Shown piece after piece: positions 8,699 to 16,946 of a DNA stretch of 64,000 nt. The first letter of the stretch is position 1. Every line of letters begins with the position of its first letter. The notes under the pieces are model-generated. The model was not told the origin of the DNA and did no database searches. It saw nothing but the letters and a program-made list of their open reading frames with translations. The position numbers and the translations under genes are program-made. This stretch comes from Pseudomonas sp. RIT288. GTDB taxonomy: Bacteria; Pseudomonadota; Gammaproteobacteria; Pseudomonadales; Pseudomonadaceae. The DNA lies in contig NZ_JFYN01000019.1 of assembly GCF_000631985.1 (NCBI RefSeq), positions 1 to 64,000 on the forward strand. Reading direction: 5' to 3'.

Positions 8699-9697
8699 TC
8701 AAGGATTTTTATTGCATAGTCGGCGCCAGAAATTCTCGTTTTTTTTCGGTTTTTCTTGAAAGCTAGAGAACCAGGTGGGGTATTCTTCATTCTCTGGAAT
8801 TAATCCCTCTCTACGGGCTTCGTCGAAAGAAACTTCGTTAATGTTTGGCGCCGTGGATGTTAGTTTTTTTTCGAATCGTGTGGCGGTATATAATCCATGT
8901 TGGTGCAGGTCTTTGCATAGTAAAACGCTAAAGAAAATAATTTCGTCATTGTGGGAGGCCATTCCTTCTATGCAGTCTCCAAATTCTTGATTTACGTGTC
9001 CGTCACCGAAAGGAAGTCCAAAGTACATAGAGATGATATCCGCGCCAAAAGAGAAATTTCCAGATTTGAATGACTTGATCAATTCGTTTCGGGTAGCGAT
9101 GGAGTAGTTCAAATGTTCAAGTGATTCGGCGATGGCAGATGTTAAACTTAGCGATCGGTTGTTTATTGATAGTCGTGTGAACACAATTTCTTTCAGCGGA
9201 TCAATCGGTGGTTTTGAAGTTGATAGCGTGCGAAGGTCACCTGAAAATGCATAAGTTTCTGAACTTTCAGGATGGCTTTTTCTGGTTTTTATTATCTGTT
9301 CAATTGTTTTTTTGTCAGTGGCGTATTTTTCTTTTATTGGTTGTAGGTATTGTTTCTTCAGTCCAATGGCTGAGCTCGCAATCGATAGTGCTATTGTCAT
9401 CCCGGCATTTACGTTGCGGATCTCTTTGGTGAGCTCATCCCGTAGTTTGCTACGCTCAGCTATCCGTTGTGCAGCCATGGCACCAGCAAATGCACCAGCT
9501 AACGCACCAACTAATGATGTGGTGAATGAAGAGTTTGAAAAAGACTTTATTGTTTCCCAGGTTGAAAGATTGAATAGGTTGTCTATTAAAGGTGAGGTGT
9601 GGTCTTTTATAGTTGTTATAAGTGTCTGTAATTTATCCATCGGGGGGGAGTGCCTTTTGTCGATGGGAAGCAAGTTGTGGTGTTTTTCTTTAGTCAT
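8699..9697 (-). CDS. Hypothetical protein with a single membrane segment
   Basis: About 332 aa from the ATG at 9697, which overlaps the stop of the gene upstream by 8 bp; the frame is open to 9751. No ribosome site is visible, which fits translational coupling. A Gly/Ala-rich hydrophobic segment (TTSLVGALAGAFAGAMAAQR) lies near residue 70 and is followed by charged, mostly helical sequence. I do not recognise the family. Codon use is AT-rich like its neighbours. It is the third member of an overlapping minus-strand string (10342 to 8699). Confidence 0.65.
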   Translation of the reverse strand: MTKEKHHNLLPIDKRHSPPMDKLQTLITTIKDHTSPLIDNLFNLSTWETIKSFSNSSFTTSLVGALAGAFAGAMAAQRIAERSKLRDELTKEIRNVNAGMTIALSIASSAIGLKKQYLQPIKEKYATDKKTIEQIIKTRKSHPESSETYAFSGDLRTLSTSKPPIDPLKEIVFTRLSINNRSLSLTSAIAESLEHLNYSIATRNELIKSFKSGNFSFGADIISMYFGLPFGDGHVNQEFGDCIEGMASHNDEIIFFSVLLCKDLHQHGLYTATRFEKKLTSTAPNINEVSFDEARREGLIPENEEYPTWFSSFQEKPKKNENFWRRLCNKNP

Positions 9698-10058
9698 GTT
9701 TTTTGTAATTTTTTGATATTTCGGTCCATATGTATCTGTATCTAAACTCAAGCCATCGGATCAATAGCTTATCTTTTATTCTTCGTAAAGCGCTCGCTTC
9801 TCGAGCTCTTAAAGTTTCTTTAATATCATTTTTCAGGTTTTCCAAATTAAAAGCAGACCATATTATTGGTATAATGGTCTCTAAGTTTGTATGGCAGACC
9901 GGTGCTACCTCATGATAAAGAATCCTCTTGATTTCGTTAGGATCGTAGTCTTCCGTCTGACGCGCAATAGCTTCATAATCAACTTCTGTATCAACAAAAG
10001 CGTCAGATAGCGCCCAATAGACGTAAGCGAGTTCCTCATCCGTCATTGAACGTTCCAT
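9690..10058 (-). CDS. Small acidic/helical protein, possible immunity protein (DUF7079-like)
   Basis: A 122-aa protein preceded by a good ribosome site (GGAGG, about 9 bp before the ATG). It begins MERSMTDEELAYVYWALSDA and continues in charged helical sequence. I loosely associate this pattern with a small family found in Pseudomonas accessory loci (DUF7079), which I have not verified. Its first codons overlap the end of a gene for a Gly-rich hydrophobic module by 16 bp, an arrangement common for toxin and immunity genes. The immunity role is inference. Confidence 0.6.
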   Translation of the reverse strand: MERSMTDEELAYVYWALSDAFVDTEVDYEAIARQTEDYDPNEIKRILYHEVAPVCHTNLETIIPIIWSAFNLENLKNDIKETLRAREASALRRIKDKLLIRWLEFRYRYIWTEISKNYKKHD

Positions 10059-10342
10059 GTCAGAAACTCCTCCAGTTCTTCATCCAGACTATCTGCCACC
10101 AAGTCCCCAACAATACCTCCTGCTACGCTTCCCGCAACCACAACTGCGATTGCACAGACCGGGGCGGCGGGGCCGCACAGCATAGAAATACTCAATCCAG
10201 CTAACGCACCACCGGCGGCGCCTCCACCTAGGATAATCCCTTGGCGTCCGGCTTCTTTTGGCTTGTTGTCTGCTTTGTAGATCTCTGACGCGGCGAAGGC
10301 GGCAGTTATAACCCATGCGACTTTTCCGGTGACTTTCATCAT
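10043..10342 (-). pseudogene. Glycine-zipper hydrophobic module, probable 5'-truncated toxin C terminus
   Basis: A 99-aa frame with two hydrophobic Gly/Ala-rich runs (IILGGGAAGGALAGLSISML and AIAVVVAGSVAGGIVGDLV) and an acidic tail (DSLDEELEEFL). Glycine-zipper segments like these occur in membrane-acting effectors and colicin-like toxins. The ATG at 10342 has no ribosome site. The same frame continues upstream for about 18 codons behind a TGA and still reads as protein-like sequence (RAAIYALSSTLSNA, stop, FTANSPNITTCTK). I therefore read it as the surviving C-terminal end of a longer protein. It overlaps the putative immunity gene by 16 bp. A short intact membrane protein is the alternative. 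Confidence 0.5.
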
Positions 10343-10862
10343 CTTTGTGCAGGTGGTGATGTTGGGGGAGTTGGCGGTGAATCAGGCGTTGGATAACGTC
10401 GAGCTCAAGGCGTAGATCGCTGCCCTCCATGGCGAGCGGCGAGGTCGTGGTCGCGGAGGGCGTTCTGTCGATGCGCAAAACAATTGCCCCAGATGGCGGT
10501 TTTCAGCCTGTTTCCGCAGCAATAGCGATGTGCCACAAAAAATGATGGCAATGCGTCATCACGCGCTCAAAAAAGTTCAACGATTGTACAAAAATATAAA
10601 GTTGTACAACTTTTCCCAAAATTTATAGCATCCGTTCCAACACCTTTGCTGAAACGATAAGTCCAGCGTGATTCCTGGATTTGTCCGCTGGTGCGTGGGC
10701 CGTCGGTACGGCTTTTCGCGTCAGCTTATTGCAGCCGGGTCAGTGGAAGCTGCCCGTATTTCGCCCAGGACGACGACCCCGAATATGAGCGGTAACTCCG
10801 GTTATCAGAGATCTACTTTTTGTGCCTGACGCTGAATCGCGTCAGGGCGTTAGAGGCTGAAC
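10343..10862. other. Intergenic region upstream of the chemoreceptor
   Basis: 520 bp. The left 140 bp probably hold the eroded 5' part of the glycine-zipper gene. The rest is AT-rich promoter DNA containing the palindrome at 10598-10613. No RNA gene is recognised. Confidence 0.5.
10598..10613. promoter_or_regulatory. Palindromic operator candidate upstream of the chemoreceptor
   Basis: AAAGTTGTACAACTTT is a perfect 16-bp palindrome 250 bp before the chemoreceptor ATG, with a half-site-like GATTGTACAA just before it. It resembles the AGTTGTATACAACT palindrome ahead of the purine-type permease (28885-28898). The regulator is unknown. Confidence 0.45.
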
Positions 10863-12797
10863 ATGGCAGAAGCATCGAGTTTCCTGGGCAACATCAAGGT
10901 TTCCCGAAAGTTGGGGGCCGGGTTTGGCGTTCTTTTGCTGGCGGTGGGGGCGGTGGCCTTCATTGGCTACAGCAGCAGCAATGTGCTGGTTGATCGCCTG
11001 GACACCACGCGTCTGATCGGCACGCTCAACGATGCGACGCAGGACATGCGGCTGTCGGAGAAGCAGTACGAAGCGGCGGCGGATGTCGCTTATGCCGAGG
11101 CTTATCAGTCGCAGCTGACGGTGTTGCAGGGGCTGATCGCCAAGGCGTTGCAGACCCTGACGCGGGCGGAAAACCAGCAGGCCTTGAAGCAGTTGCAGGA
11201 CACTACGCTGGCCTACGATCAGCGGGTCAAGCGCTTGGTCGAGGCGGACAAGGCGACCAGCGATGCGCTGAAACCGTTGGGGGCGATGTCGGACAAGTAC
11301 GCCGAGACTTTCACCAGCATGTTTGAGAGCACCACGGCCAGTGCGTTGGCGTCTGCCGACAGTGCGCGGGTGGCGGACTTGCGCACGGTGGCGGATCTGC
11401 GCAATGGCATGACGATGTTTCGTCTGATGCTGCGGCGTTATATCGCCGTGCCGAGCGAGGCCAACAAGAAGGTGCTGCTGGACACCACTGATGCGTTTCT
11501 GGCCGACATGAGCAAGGCACGCAGCGGTTTGCCGACGGCTCTGTCGAGTCAGCTTGAAGAGGCGCAGGCCGGGATTCGCCGTTATCGCGAGGTGCTGGTT
11601 GAGGTTGCCGCGCTGTTCGAGCAGAAGCAGAACCTGCGCCAGCAGGTGGATCAACAGAGCCAGGCGATGGACAGCATCATGACCGGCCTGATGGACACTC
11701 AGCAGCGCCTGGCGCGGGACGATCAACATCGTGCGTTTATCCAGATTGCAGTGCTGACCGTGCTAGCGCTGGTGGTCGGTCTGTTGGCTGCGGTGCTGAT
11801 CTCGCGGCAGATCACCGGACCGCTGGCGCTGACGGTGGAGCTGGCGCGACGGATTGCCAAGGGCGATCTGACTGTGCAGGCCAAATCCAGCCGCAAGGAT
11901 GAGTTGGGCGATCTGCAAAACGCGATGCAGGACATGGCGCAAAGTCTGAACACGCTGGTGCAGGGGATTGGTAACGGCGTGACACATATTTCGACGTCGG
12001 CCGAGAAGCTTTCGGCGATGAGCGAGCAGACCAGCGCCGGCGTGCGCCAGCAGAAAGTCGAGGTGGATCAGGTCGCCACGGCGATGCACGAAATGGCCTC
12101 GACGGTGCAGGAGGTGGCGCGCAACACCACCGACGCATCGGCCGCCGCGACCCTGGCCGATCAGCAGGCGCGTCACGGCAGTGCGGTGGTCAAGCAGGCG
12201 ACTGTGCAGATCAGCGAACTGTCGGTGGCGATCGAAGACTTGGGCGCGGCGATGAACGTGCTGTCCCAGGACAGTGAGCAGATCGGCAAGGTCATCGATG
12301 TGATCAAGGCAGTCGCCGAGCAGACCAATTTGCTGGCGCTGAACGCGGCGATTGAAGCGGCGCGGGCGGGGGAGCAGGGCCGTGGTTTCGCGGTGGTTGC
12401 CGATGAAGTGCGCTCGCTGGCGCAGCGCACTCAGGATTCAACCAAGGAAATCGAAGCGCTGATTGTCACGTTGCAGCAGGGCACGCAAGCCGCTTCGACA
12501 CTGATGACATCCAGCCGCGAGCGCACGCTGGACACGGTGGTGCTGGCGCAGAAAGCCGAGCAGGCGATTACCGAGATCAACCATTCGATCGGCACGATCC
12601 AGCAAATGAGCCTGCAGATTTCCGCCGCCGCCGAGCAGCAAAGCGCGGTGGCCGATGAGATCAATCGCAGCATCGTCAGTGTGCGCGATGTGGCCGATCA
12701 GTCGGCCGTCGCCAGCGAAGAAAGTGCTGCCGCGACCATTGAGCTGGCATCGCTGGGGCAGGACCTGCAGCGCATGACGGCACATTTCCGCACCTGA
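10863..12797 (+). CDS. Methyl-accepting chemotaxis protein with HBM-type sensor
   Basis: A 644-aa transmembrane chemoreceptor. TM1 lies near residues 18-38. A long, purely helical periplasmic region (about 40-288) follows; its length fits the helical bimodular (HBM) ligand-binding domain of McpS/TlpQ-type receptors, which bind organic acids or polyamines. TM2 (about 292-314, IAVLTVLALVVGLLAAVLIS) leads into a HAMP domain (315-367) and the signalling coiled coil. The highly conserved hairpin tip is EAARAGEQGRGFAVVADEVR. The C terminus ends HFRT without a CheR-tether pentapeptide. Family call is firm; the ligand cannot be read from sequence. Confidence 0.95.
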   Translation: MAEASSFLGNIKVSRKLGAGFGVLLLAVGAVAFIGYSSSNVLVDRLDTTRLIGTLNDATQDMRLSEKQYEAAADVAYAEAYQSQLTVLQGLIAKALQTLTRAENQQALKQLQDTTLAYDQRVKRLVEADKATSDALKPLGAMSDKYAETFTSMFESTTASALASADSARVADLRTVADLRNGMTMFRLMLRRYIAVPSEANKKVLLDTTDAFLADMSKARSGLPTALSSQLEEAQAGIRRYREVLVEVAALFEQKQNLRQQVDQQSQAMDSIMTGLMDTQQRLARDDQHRAFIQIAVLTVLALVVGLLAAVLISRQITGPLALTVELARRIAKGDLTVQAKSSRKDELGDLQNAMQDMAQSLNTLVQGIGNGVTHISTSAEKLSAMSEQTSAGVRQQKVEVDQVATAMHEMASTVQEVARNTTDASAAATLADQQARHGSAVVKQATVQISELSVAIEDLGAAMNVLSQDSEQIGKVIDVIKAVAEQTNLLALNAAIEAARAGEQGRGFAVVADEVRSLAQRTQDSTKEIEALIVTLQQGTQAASTLMTSSRERTLDTVVLAQKAEQAITEINHSIGTIQQMSLQISAAAEQQSAVADEINRSIVSVRDVADQSAVASEESAAATIELASLGQDLQRMTAHFRT

Positions 12798-12932
12798 TGG
12801 CATTTCGCAATGAACTTGGCCGGAATTGACCGGTCAGCCTGTATAAGCGGGGGCCGCCAAGCGGCGCCACCCGGTCCGTGCAGTTATTTTTTCTGGGCCA
12901 TGGATGGTTGCAACCCGCTCTCAGGGGGCGTC

Positions 12933-13712
12933 ATGACCAATACACCAATTTTCCCCCAGCCCAGCGGGGGGTGCCAAGGATGCCGGCAAAAAGGCGAGGC
13001 CGATATGGCGTTCTCCTTCGCGTTCCAGCCGATTGTCGATGTGCGTGATCAATCGACCTTCGCCCACGAGGCGCTGGTCCGGGGCGTGCAGGGCGAGGGG
13101 GCGCTATCGGTTCTGCAGCAGGTCGATGACCAGAACCGCTATCGCTTCGATCAACTGTGCCGCGTACGGGCGATCTCCACGGCAGCGCAGTTGGGGCTCA
13201 CCGGGTTTCTCTCGATCAACTTCTTGCCGAACGCCGTTTATCGTCCGGACCTGTGCATTCGCAGCACGCTGGAGGCGGCTCGCGCGCATGCGTTCCCGCT
13301 CGATCGGTTGATCTTCGAAGCGGTCGAGGGCGAGCACGTCGAAAGCAACAAACACTTGATGAACATTTTGCGCGAGTACCGCGAGTTCGGCTTCAAGACC
13401 GCCATCGATGACTTTGGCGCCGGCTACTCCGGGCTGAATCTGCTGGCGGACTTTCAGCCGGATCTGATCAAACTGGACATGGCGTTGATCCGCGATATCC
13501 ACCGCGACCGTGTGCGTCAGGCGATTGTGCGGGGCGTGGTGGGCATGTGTACCGAACTGGATATCGAGGTGATTGCCGAGGGCATTGAGCACCCGGAGGA
13601 GCGGGACTTTCTTGCCGATTGCGGGATTTATCTGATGCAGGGTTTCTGGTTTGCCAAACCGGCGTTTGAGTCGATGGCGCAGATTCCGACGCAGGCGTGG
13701 CGGGCGGTTTGA
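12933..13712 (+). CDS. EAL-domain c-di-GMP phosphodiesterase
   Basis: About 259 aa from the ATG at 12933, chosen for the AGGGGG ribosome site just before it; the frame is open from 12810. Except for a short Cys-containing N terminus it is a single EAL domain. The catalytic set looks complete: FQPIV, HEALVRG (the EAL motif), SINFLPN, FEAVEGE, TAIDDFGAGYSGL, LIKLDM, VIAEGIE and GFWFAKP. It should hydrolyse c-di-GMP to pGpG in the cytoplasm. Two CxxC-like cysteines near residues 14-17 (GGCQGCRQK) could bind metal or sense redox state, which is speculation. It follows the chemoreceptor by about 135 bp. Confidence 0.92.
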   Translation: MTNTPIFPQPSGGCQGCRQKGEADMAFSFAFQPIVDVRDQSTFAHEALVRGVQGEGALSVLQQVDDQNRYRFDQLCRVRAISTAAQLGLTGFLSINFLPNAVYRPDLCIRSTLEAARAHAFPLDRLIFEAVEGEHVESNKHLMNILREYREFGFKTAIDDFGAGYSGLNLLADFQPDLIKLDMALIRDIHRDRVRQAIVRGVVGMCTELDIEVIAEGIEHPEERDFLADCGIYLMQGFWFAKPAFESMAQIPTQAWRAV

Positions 13713-13753
13713 CGCTGGACTCACACTCAAAGTCTTTACGCTCACTGGCAGCG

Positions 13754-13782
13754 AAGGCCGTCATCTCCAAGTGACGGCCTTG
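13754..13782. terminator. Hairpin between convergent genes
   Basis: AAGGCCGTCA pairs with TGACGGCCTT around an 8-nt loop. Only a short T tract is present. It lies between the EAL gene and the minus-strand acetyltransferase and may act in both directions. Confidence 0.45.
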
Positions 13783-13787
13783 CGACT

Positions 13788-14339
13788 TTAAACGGTGTTG
13801 AGCCGTTGGATCACTGGCGCCAGTGCAGGGCGCTTGTTCCGCCATTCGTCTTTGGTGATACCGAGCAGAACAACGTCGATCCGCGCTCCCTCCCTCAGGA
13901 TGTTCTGCCGGCGAACGCCTTCAATCTCGAAGCCGAATTTCTGATGCATCTTCACCACCGCCGCGTTCATCGCCAGCACTTCGCAGTTGAGCTTTTCCAG
14001 ACCGGCGACATCAAACGCGTAATCAAGCATCCAGAACTCGATCACACTGCCCAACCCCTTGCCCTGCAACCCGACGTCCAGATAAAACGCCCAGTCCGCG
14101 CTCTTGTGTAAAACGTTGATCGCATTCAACGAAACAACGCCCACCGCTTGCTCATCCTTGATCACCACAAACACTTGTTGCCGTGAGTTGCCCTGCAAAG
14201 AGGCCAGCCAGTTGGCATGTTCCTGTTCGCTGATTTCATGCGCGGTGTACATGAACTTGCGCACATCCGGTTGATTGCGCAGGGTGCGGATATGGGCCTG
14301 AATTGCGGGGCTGGCGTTGGTGAGGGGCAGGAATTGCAT
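13788..14339 (-). CDS. GNAT N-acetyltransferase, PseH/RimJ-like
   Basis: A 183-aa acetyl-CoA-dependent N-acetyltransferase. The acetyl-CoA loop appears as LDVGLQGKGLGSVIEF, preceded by VVSLNAINVLHKSADWAFYL and followed by LEKLNCEVLAMNAAVVKMHQ and FGFEIEGVRRQNI. That order and the VRKFMYTAHEISEQEH start resemble PseH, the acetyltransferase of pseudaminic acid synthesis. No other pse genes are in the window, so a PseH role is unsupported and another amine substrate is equally possible. Confidence 0.85.
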   Translation of the reverse strand: MQFLPLTNASPAIQAHIRTLRNQPDVRKFMYTAHEISEQEHANWLASLQGNSRQQVFVVIKDEQAVGVVSLNAINVLHKSADWAFYLDVGLQGKGLGSVIEFWMLDYAFDVAGLEKLNCEVLAMNAAVVKMHQKFGFEIEGVRRQNILREGARIDVVLLGITKDEWRNKRPALAPVIQRLNTV

Positions 14340-14471
14340 GGGGATGTCCTTGTCGGCGGATAAGCGATTCTGAACCGGCGCTGTCGATCAGCAAAGTTTC
14401 ATGTTGCCGTGCGCGACGCAGGCCTAGGATGTTGGCAGAAGATTGCGGTGTTTATCCCAGGGAATCGTGCC

Positions 14472-14687
14472 ATGCGCCTGAATGTCATCAAAGTGCTGTT
14501 GATCGCTGCAGCGGTATCGGTGTTGAGTGCCTGTTCGGGCGCGGGTGGGCTGACCACCACCAGTTGTTTTTCTTCGGATTGTCAGTCGCCGGAGGGACGC
14601 AGTCATGCGACGACCCTCAAGTTTGGTGGCAACAGTATTGGCAGCAGCTTGAATCAGTACAGTTCCGGGATGTTGCATGACGACTGA
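14472..14687 (+). CDS. Small putative lipoprotein
   Basis: A 71-aa protein from the ATG at 14472. It begins with a lipoprotein signal (MRLNVIKVLLIAAAVSVLSA) and a lipobox Cys (LSAC), then a short Gly/Ser/Thr-rich mature part with two further cysteines. It should be lipidated and carried to the inner or outer membrane. The residue after the Cys is Ser, which favours the outer membrane. Function unknown. Confidence 0.7.
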   Translation: MRLNVIKVLLIAAAVSVLSACSGAGGLTTTSCFSSDCQSPEGRSHATTLKFGGNSIGSSLNQYSSGMLHDD

Positions 14688-14711
14688 TAGATTTCCCGGC
14701 TGAAGGTCAAT

Positions 14712-14802
14712 GTGGCGAGGGAGCTTGCTCCCGCTGGGCGCGAAGCGGCCCCTCAAAAGAAGGCCTGCTGCGCAGTCCAGCGGGAGCAAGCGCCCTCGCC
14801 AC
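14712..14802. repeat. REP inverted pair (GTGGCGAGG family)
   Basis: GTGGCGAGGGAGCTTGCTCC at the left is answered by an inverted copy ending CCCTCGCCAC, with about 35 bp between. It lies between the lipoprotein gene and the PheC-like gene. Confidence 0.85.
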
Positions 14803-14822
14803 AAATGTTTGTGCCTGGGAGA

Positions 14823-15614
14823 TTACTGCGGCAGCGCCAGCCACTCGCCAAGGACCTTCTGATAAGTGCCGGTGACTTTGCTCAAATGCAGCCACTGATC
14901 TACGTACAGCTTCCAGCTGATGTCATCACGCGGCAGCAGGTACGCCTTCTCGCCGTACTGCATGTACTGGTGCGGATTTACCGCGCACAACCCCGGTTTG
15001 AGTTTCTGCTGGTACAGCGCTTCCGAGGCGTCGGTGATCATCACGTCGGCCTTGTTGTCGAGCAGTTGCTGGAAGATCGTCACGTTGTCGTGCAAGGCCA
15101 GTTGCGCCTTGGGCAGGAAGGCGTGGACGAAGGCTTCGTTGGTGCCGCCCGCCGGTTCAACCAGGCGCACGTTGGGCTGGTTGATCTGCTCGACCGTCTG
15201 GTATTTGGACTGGTCGGCGCAACGCACCAGCGGGATTTTGCCGTCGCTGTCGAGGGTGTTGCTGAAGAAGGCTTTTTTCTGCCGCTCCAGCGTCACTGAA
15301 ATGCCGCCCATGCCGATGTCGCACTTGCCGGCCTGCATGTCCGGCATCAGGGTTTTCCAGGTGGTCTGCACCCACTCGACCTTGACCCCGAGGCTGTCGG
15401 CCAGCGAGCGTGCCATGGCGATGTCGATGCCCTCGAAGTCGCCGTCGGTGCGCTTGAAGGTGTAGGGCTTGTAGTCGCCAGTGGTGCAGACGCGCAATTG
15501 GCCTTGTTGCTGGATGCTGTCGAGGTGCGAAGGGCTTTCCTGCGCCTGAACGCCGGCGGCCAGGGTCAGCGCGCCGCAAAGGATCATCGTGCTTTTTAGA
15601 ATGGTCATGGACAT
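14823..15614 (-). CDS. Periplasmic substrate-binding-fold protein, PheC-like (cyclohexadienyl dehydratase family)
   Basis: 263 aa from the ATG at 15614, with a cleavable signal (LCGALTLAAGVQAQ). It has the SBP_bac_3 fold of amino-acid-binding proteins, but several stretches match what I recall of PheC of Pseudomonas aeruginosa, the periplasmic cyclohexadienyl/arogenate dehydratase: RVCTTGDYKPYTF, GGTNEAF, DNVTIFQQLLDNKAD, ITDASEA and GEKAYLLPRDD. PheC makes phenylpyruvate or phenylalanine in the periplasm. No ABC permease or ATPase is adjacent, which also favours an enzyme over a transporter component. A plain amino-acid-binding protein is the alternative. Confidence 0.75.
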   Translation of the reverse strand: MSMTILKSTMILCGALTLAAGVQAQESPSHLDSIQQQGQLRVCTTGDYKPYTFKRTDGDFEGIDIAMARSLADSLGVKVEWVQTTWKTLMPDMQAGKCDIGMGGISVTLERQKKAFFSNTLDSDGKIPLVRCADQSKYQTVEQINQPNVRLVEPAGGTNEAFVHAFLPKAQLALHDNVTIFQQLLDNKADVMITDASEALYQQKLKPGLCAVNPHQYMQYGEKAYLLPRDDISWKLYVDQWLHLSKVTGTYQKVLGEWLALPQ

Positions 15615-15666
15615 TGGGCTTCTGCAGAGGACGGTGAGCCAGTGTAGTGAAAGGCCTTCGCGGGTG

Positions 15667-16536
15667 TCATCCCGCATCCGGACTCAACGTGCCGAGCCAC
15701 GCCACCAACGCCACGATCAGCAGCGCCATGCCCAGCTCCAGCAGCACGCTGCGCCTGAGTGCATTCGCCGCGATCACAGGCTGTCCATCGCGTATGGATC
15801 GCTCCAGCGCAGGCCCAAGGTGAAAGCGGTTCAGCGCCGCCAGAACCAGCATCGCGGCAAACAGCAGCACCTTGATCGCCAGCAACATCCCATAGGTGCC
15901 GAGCAGCACGTCATCCAGCCTCGGGCCGACGATGAACAGGTAATTCACCACGCCGCTTACCGACAGCGTCAGCACAATCGCCGCGCCGATCCATTCGAAG
16001 CGTTTCACCGCCTCTGCCAACAGGCGAATCCGCGCTTCATCCACACGCCCCCGGGCCAGCAGCACCAGCGCCAGCATGGCCCCCAACCATGCACCCGCCG
16101 CCAGCAGATGGAGGATGTCGCTGAGGAAATGCCAGAACCGCAGCGAGCCCTCATCCATTGCCCCGTGCCCACTCCACGCAAGGGAAGTGAGGGCGACTGC
16201 GCCGGCCATCGACGCGAGCCACATCCCCGGCTGAACCAGCACCACGATCAGTGCAATCATGCGCAGCGCCCACGCCAACCCGACGTCCGTTTCCAGCAGC
16301 ATCATCTGCAGGTGCGGCCAGAGTGCGGCAAGTTTGGTTTCGCCACTCATGGCGCTCGTCATCAGCAGCAGTCCAGCCACTGACAGCAGTGCCCCGATCA
16401 ACGCCAAACCACGCAACAGCGGCTTGAAACGCAGCGGCGCGTTAACGCTGTATAGCGCAAACAACGCCACCCCGAACAACAGCAACAAATCCACATACAA
16501 CGCCAGGCGCAGAATGATGTTGATCAGTTCAGCCAT
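15667..16536 (-). CDS. Copper resistance protein CopD
   Basis: A 289-aa inner-membrane protein with about eight helices (for example LRLALYVDLLLLFGVALFAL, WALRMIALIVVLVQPGMWLA and ILHLLAAGAWLGAMLALVLL). The HLLAAGAWLG motif with its His is typical of the CopD domain. In the family CopD works with periplasmic CopC in copper handling across the inner membrane. It is the last gene of copABCD, 3 bp after copC. Length is normal. Confidence 0.93.
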   Translation of the reverse strand: MAELINIILRLALYVDLLLLFGVALFALYSVNAPLRFKPLLRGLALIGALLSVAGLLLMTSAMSGETKLAALWPHLQMMLLETDVGLAWALRMIALIVVLVQPGMWLASMAGAVALTSLAWSGHGAMDEGSLRFWHFLSDILHLLAAGAWLGAMLALVLLARGRVDEARIRLLAEAVKRFEWIGAAIVLTLSVSGVVNYLFIVGPRLDDVLLGTYGMLLAIKVLLFAAMLVLAALNRFHLGPALERSIRDGQPVIAANALRRSVLLELGMALLIVALVAWLGTLSPDAG

Positions 16537-16539
16537 CGC

Positions 16540-16914
16540 TCATTTCACTTTGAACGTGACGTTGCCGGTGATCGGGTGCGTGTCGGACGACACCGCGCGC
16601 CACTCGACCTTGTAGGTGCCGGCGGGCAGTGGCGCGAGCGGGGTGATGAGCATCGATTTCGGGTCGCTGCCGGCGCTGACTCTGGCCTTCATCGGCATCG
16701 GCGAATGGGCCATGCCGGGCATCTCGGTCATCACCAGTTTGGCGCCGGAGAACTGGGTCAGCAGATTCTCGGAAAAGTGCAGTTCGATCTTGTCGGGTGC
16801 CGCGCCGTCGGCACCTTCGGCCGGGGTTGATGACAGCAGTTTCGGGTGAGCCTGAGCGAGGCTGCTCAGGAGCAATCCGCTGGCGAGTACAAGGGTGATA
16901 TTCAACGTGCGCAT
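16540..16914 (-). CDS. Periplasmic copper-binding protein CopC
   Basis: 124 aa from the ATG at 16914. A signal peptide (LVLASGLLLSSLAQA) is followed by the mature N terminus HPKLL; an N-terminal His is a Cu(II) ligand in CopC proteins. The Met/His segment MTEMPGMAHSPMPMK fits the Cu(I) site, and the C-terminal SSDTHPITGNVTFKV is the usual CopC ending. It lies between copB and copD. Confidence 0.95.
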   Translation of the reverse strand: MRTLNITLVLASGLLLSSLAQAHPKLLSSTPAEGADGAAPDKIELHFSENLLTQFSGAKLVMTEMPGMAHSPMPMKARVSAGSDPKSMLITPLAPLPAGTYKVEWRAVSSDTHPITGNVTFKVK

Positions 16915-16946
16915 GCAAGACCTCCGGGGTTGTTTTTCAATGGGAT

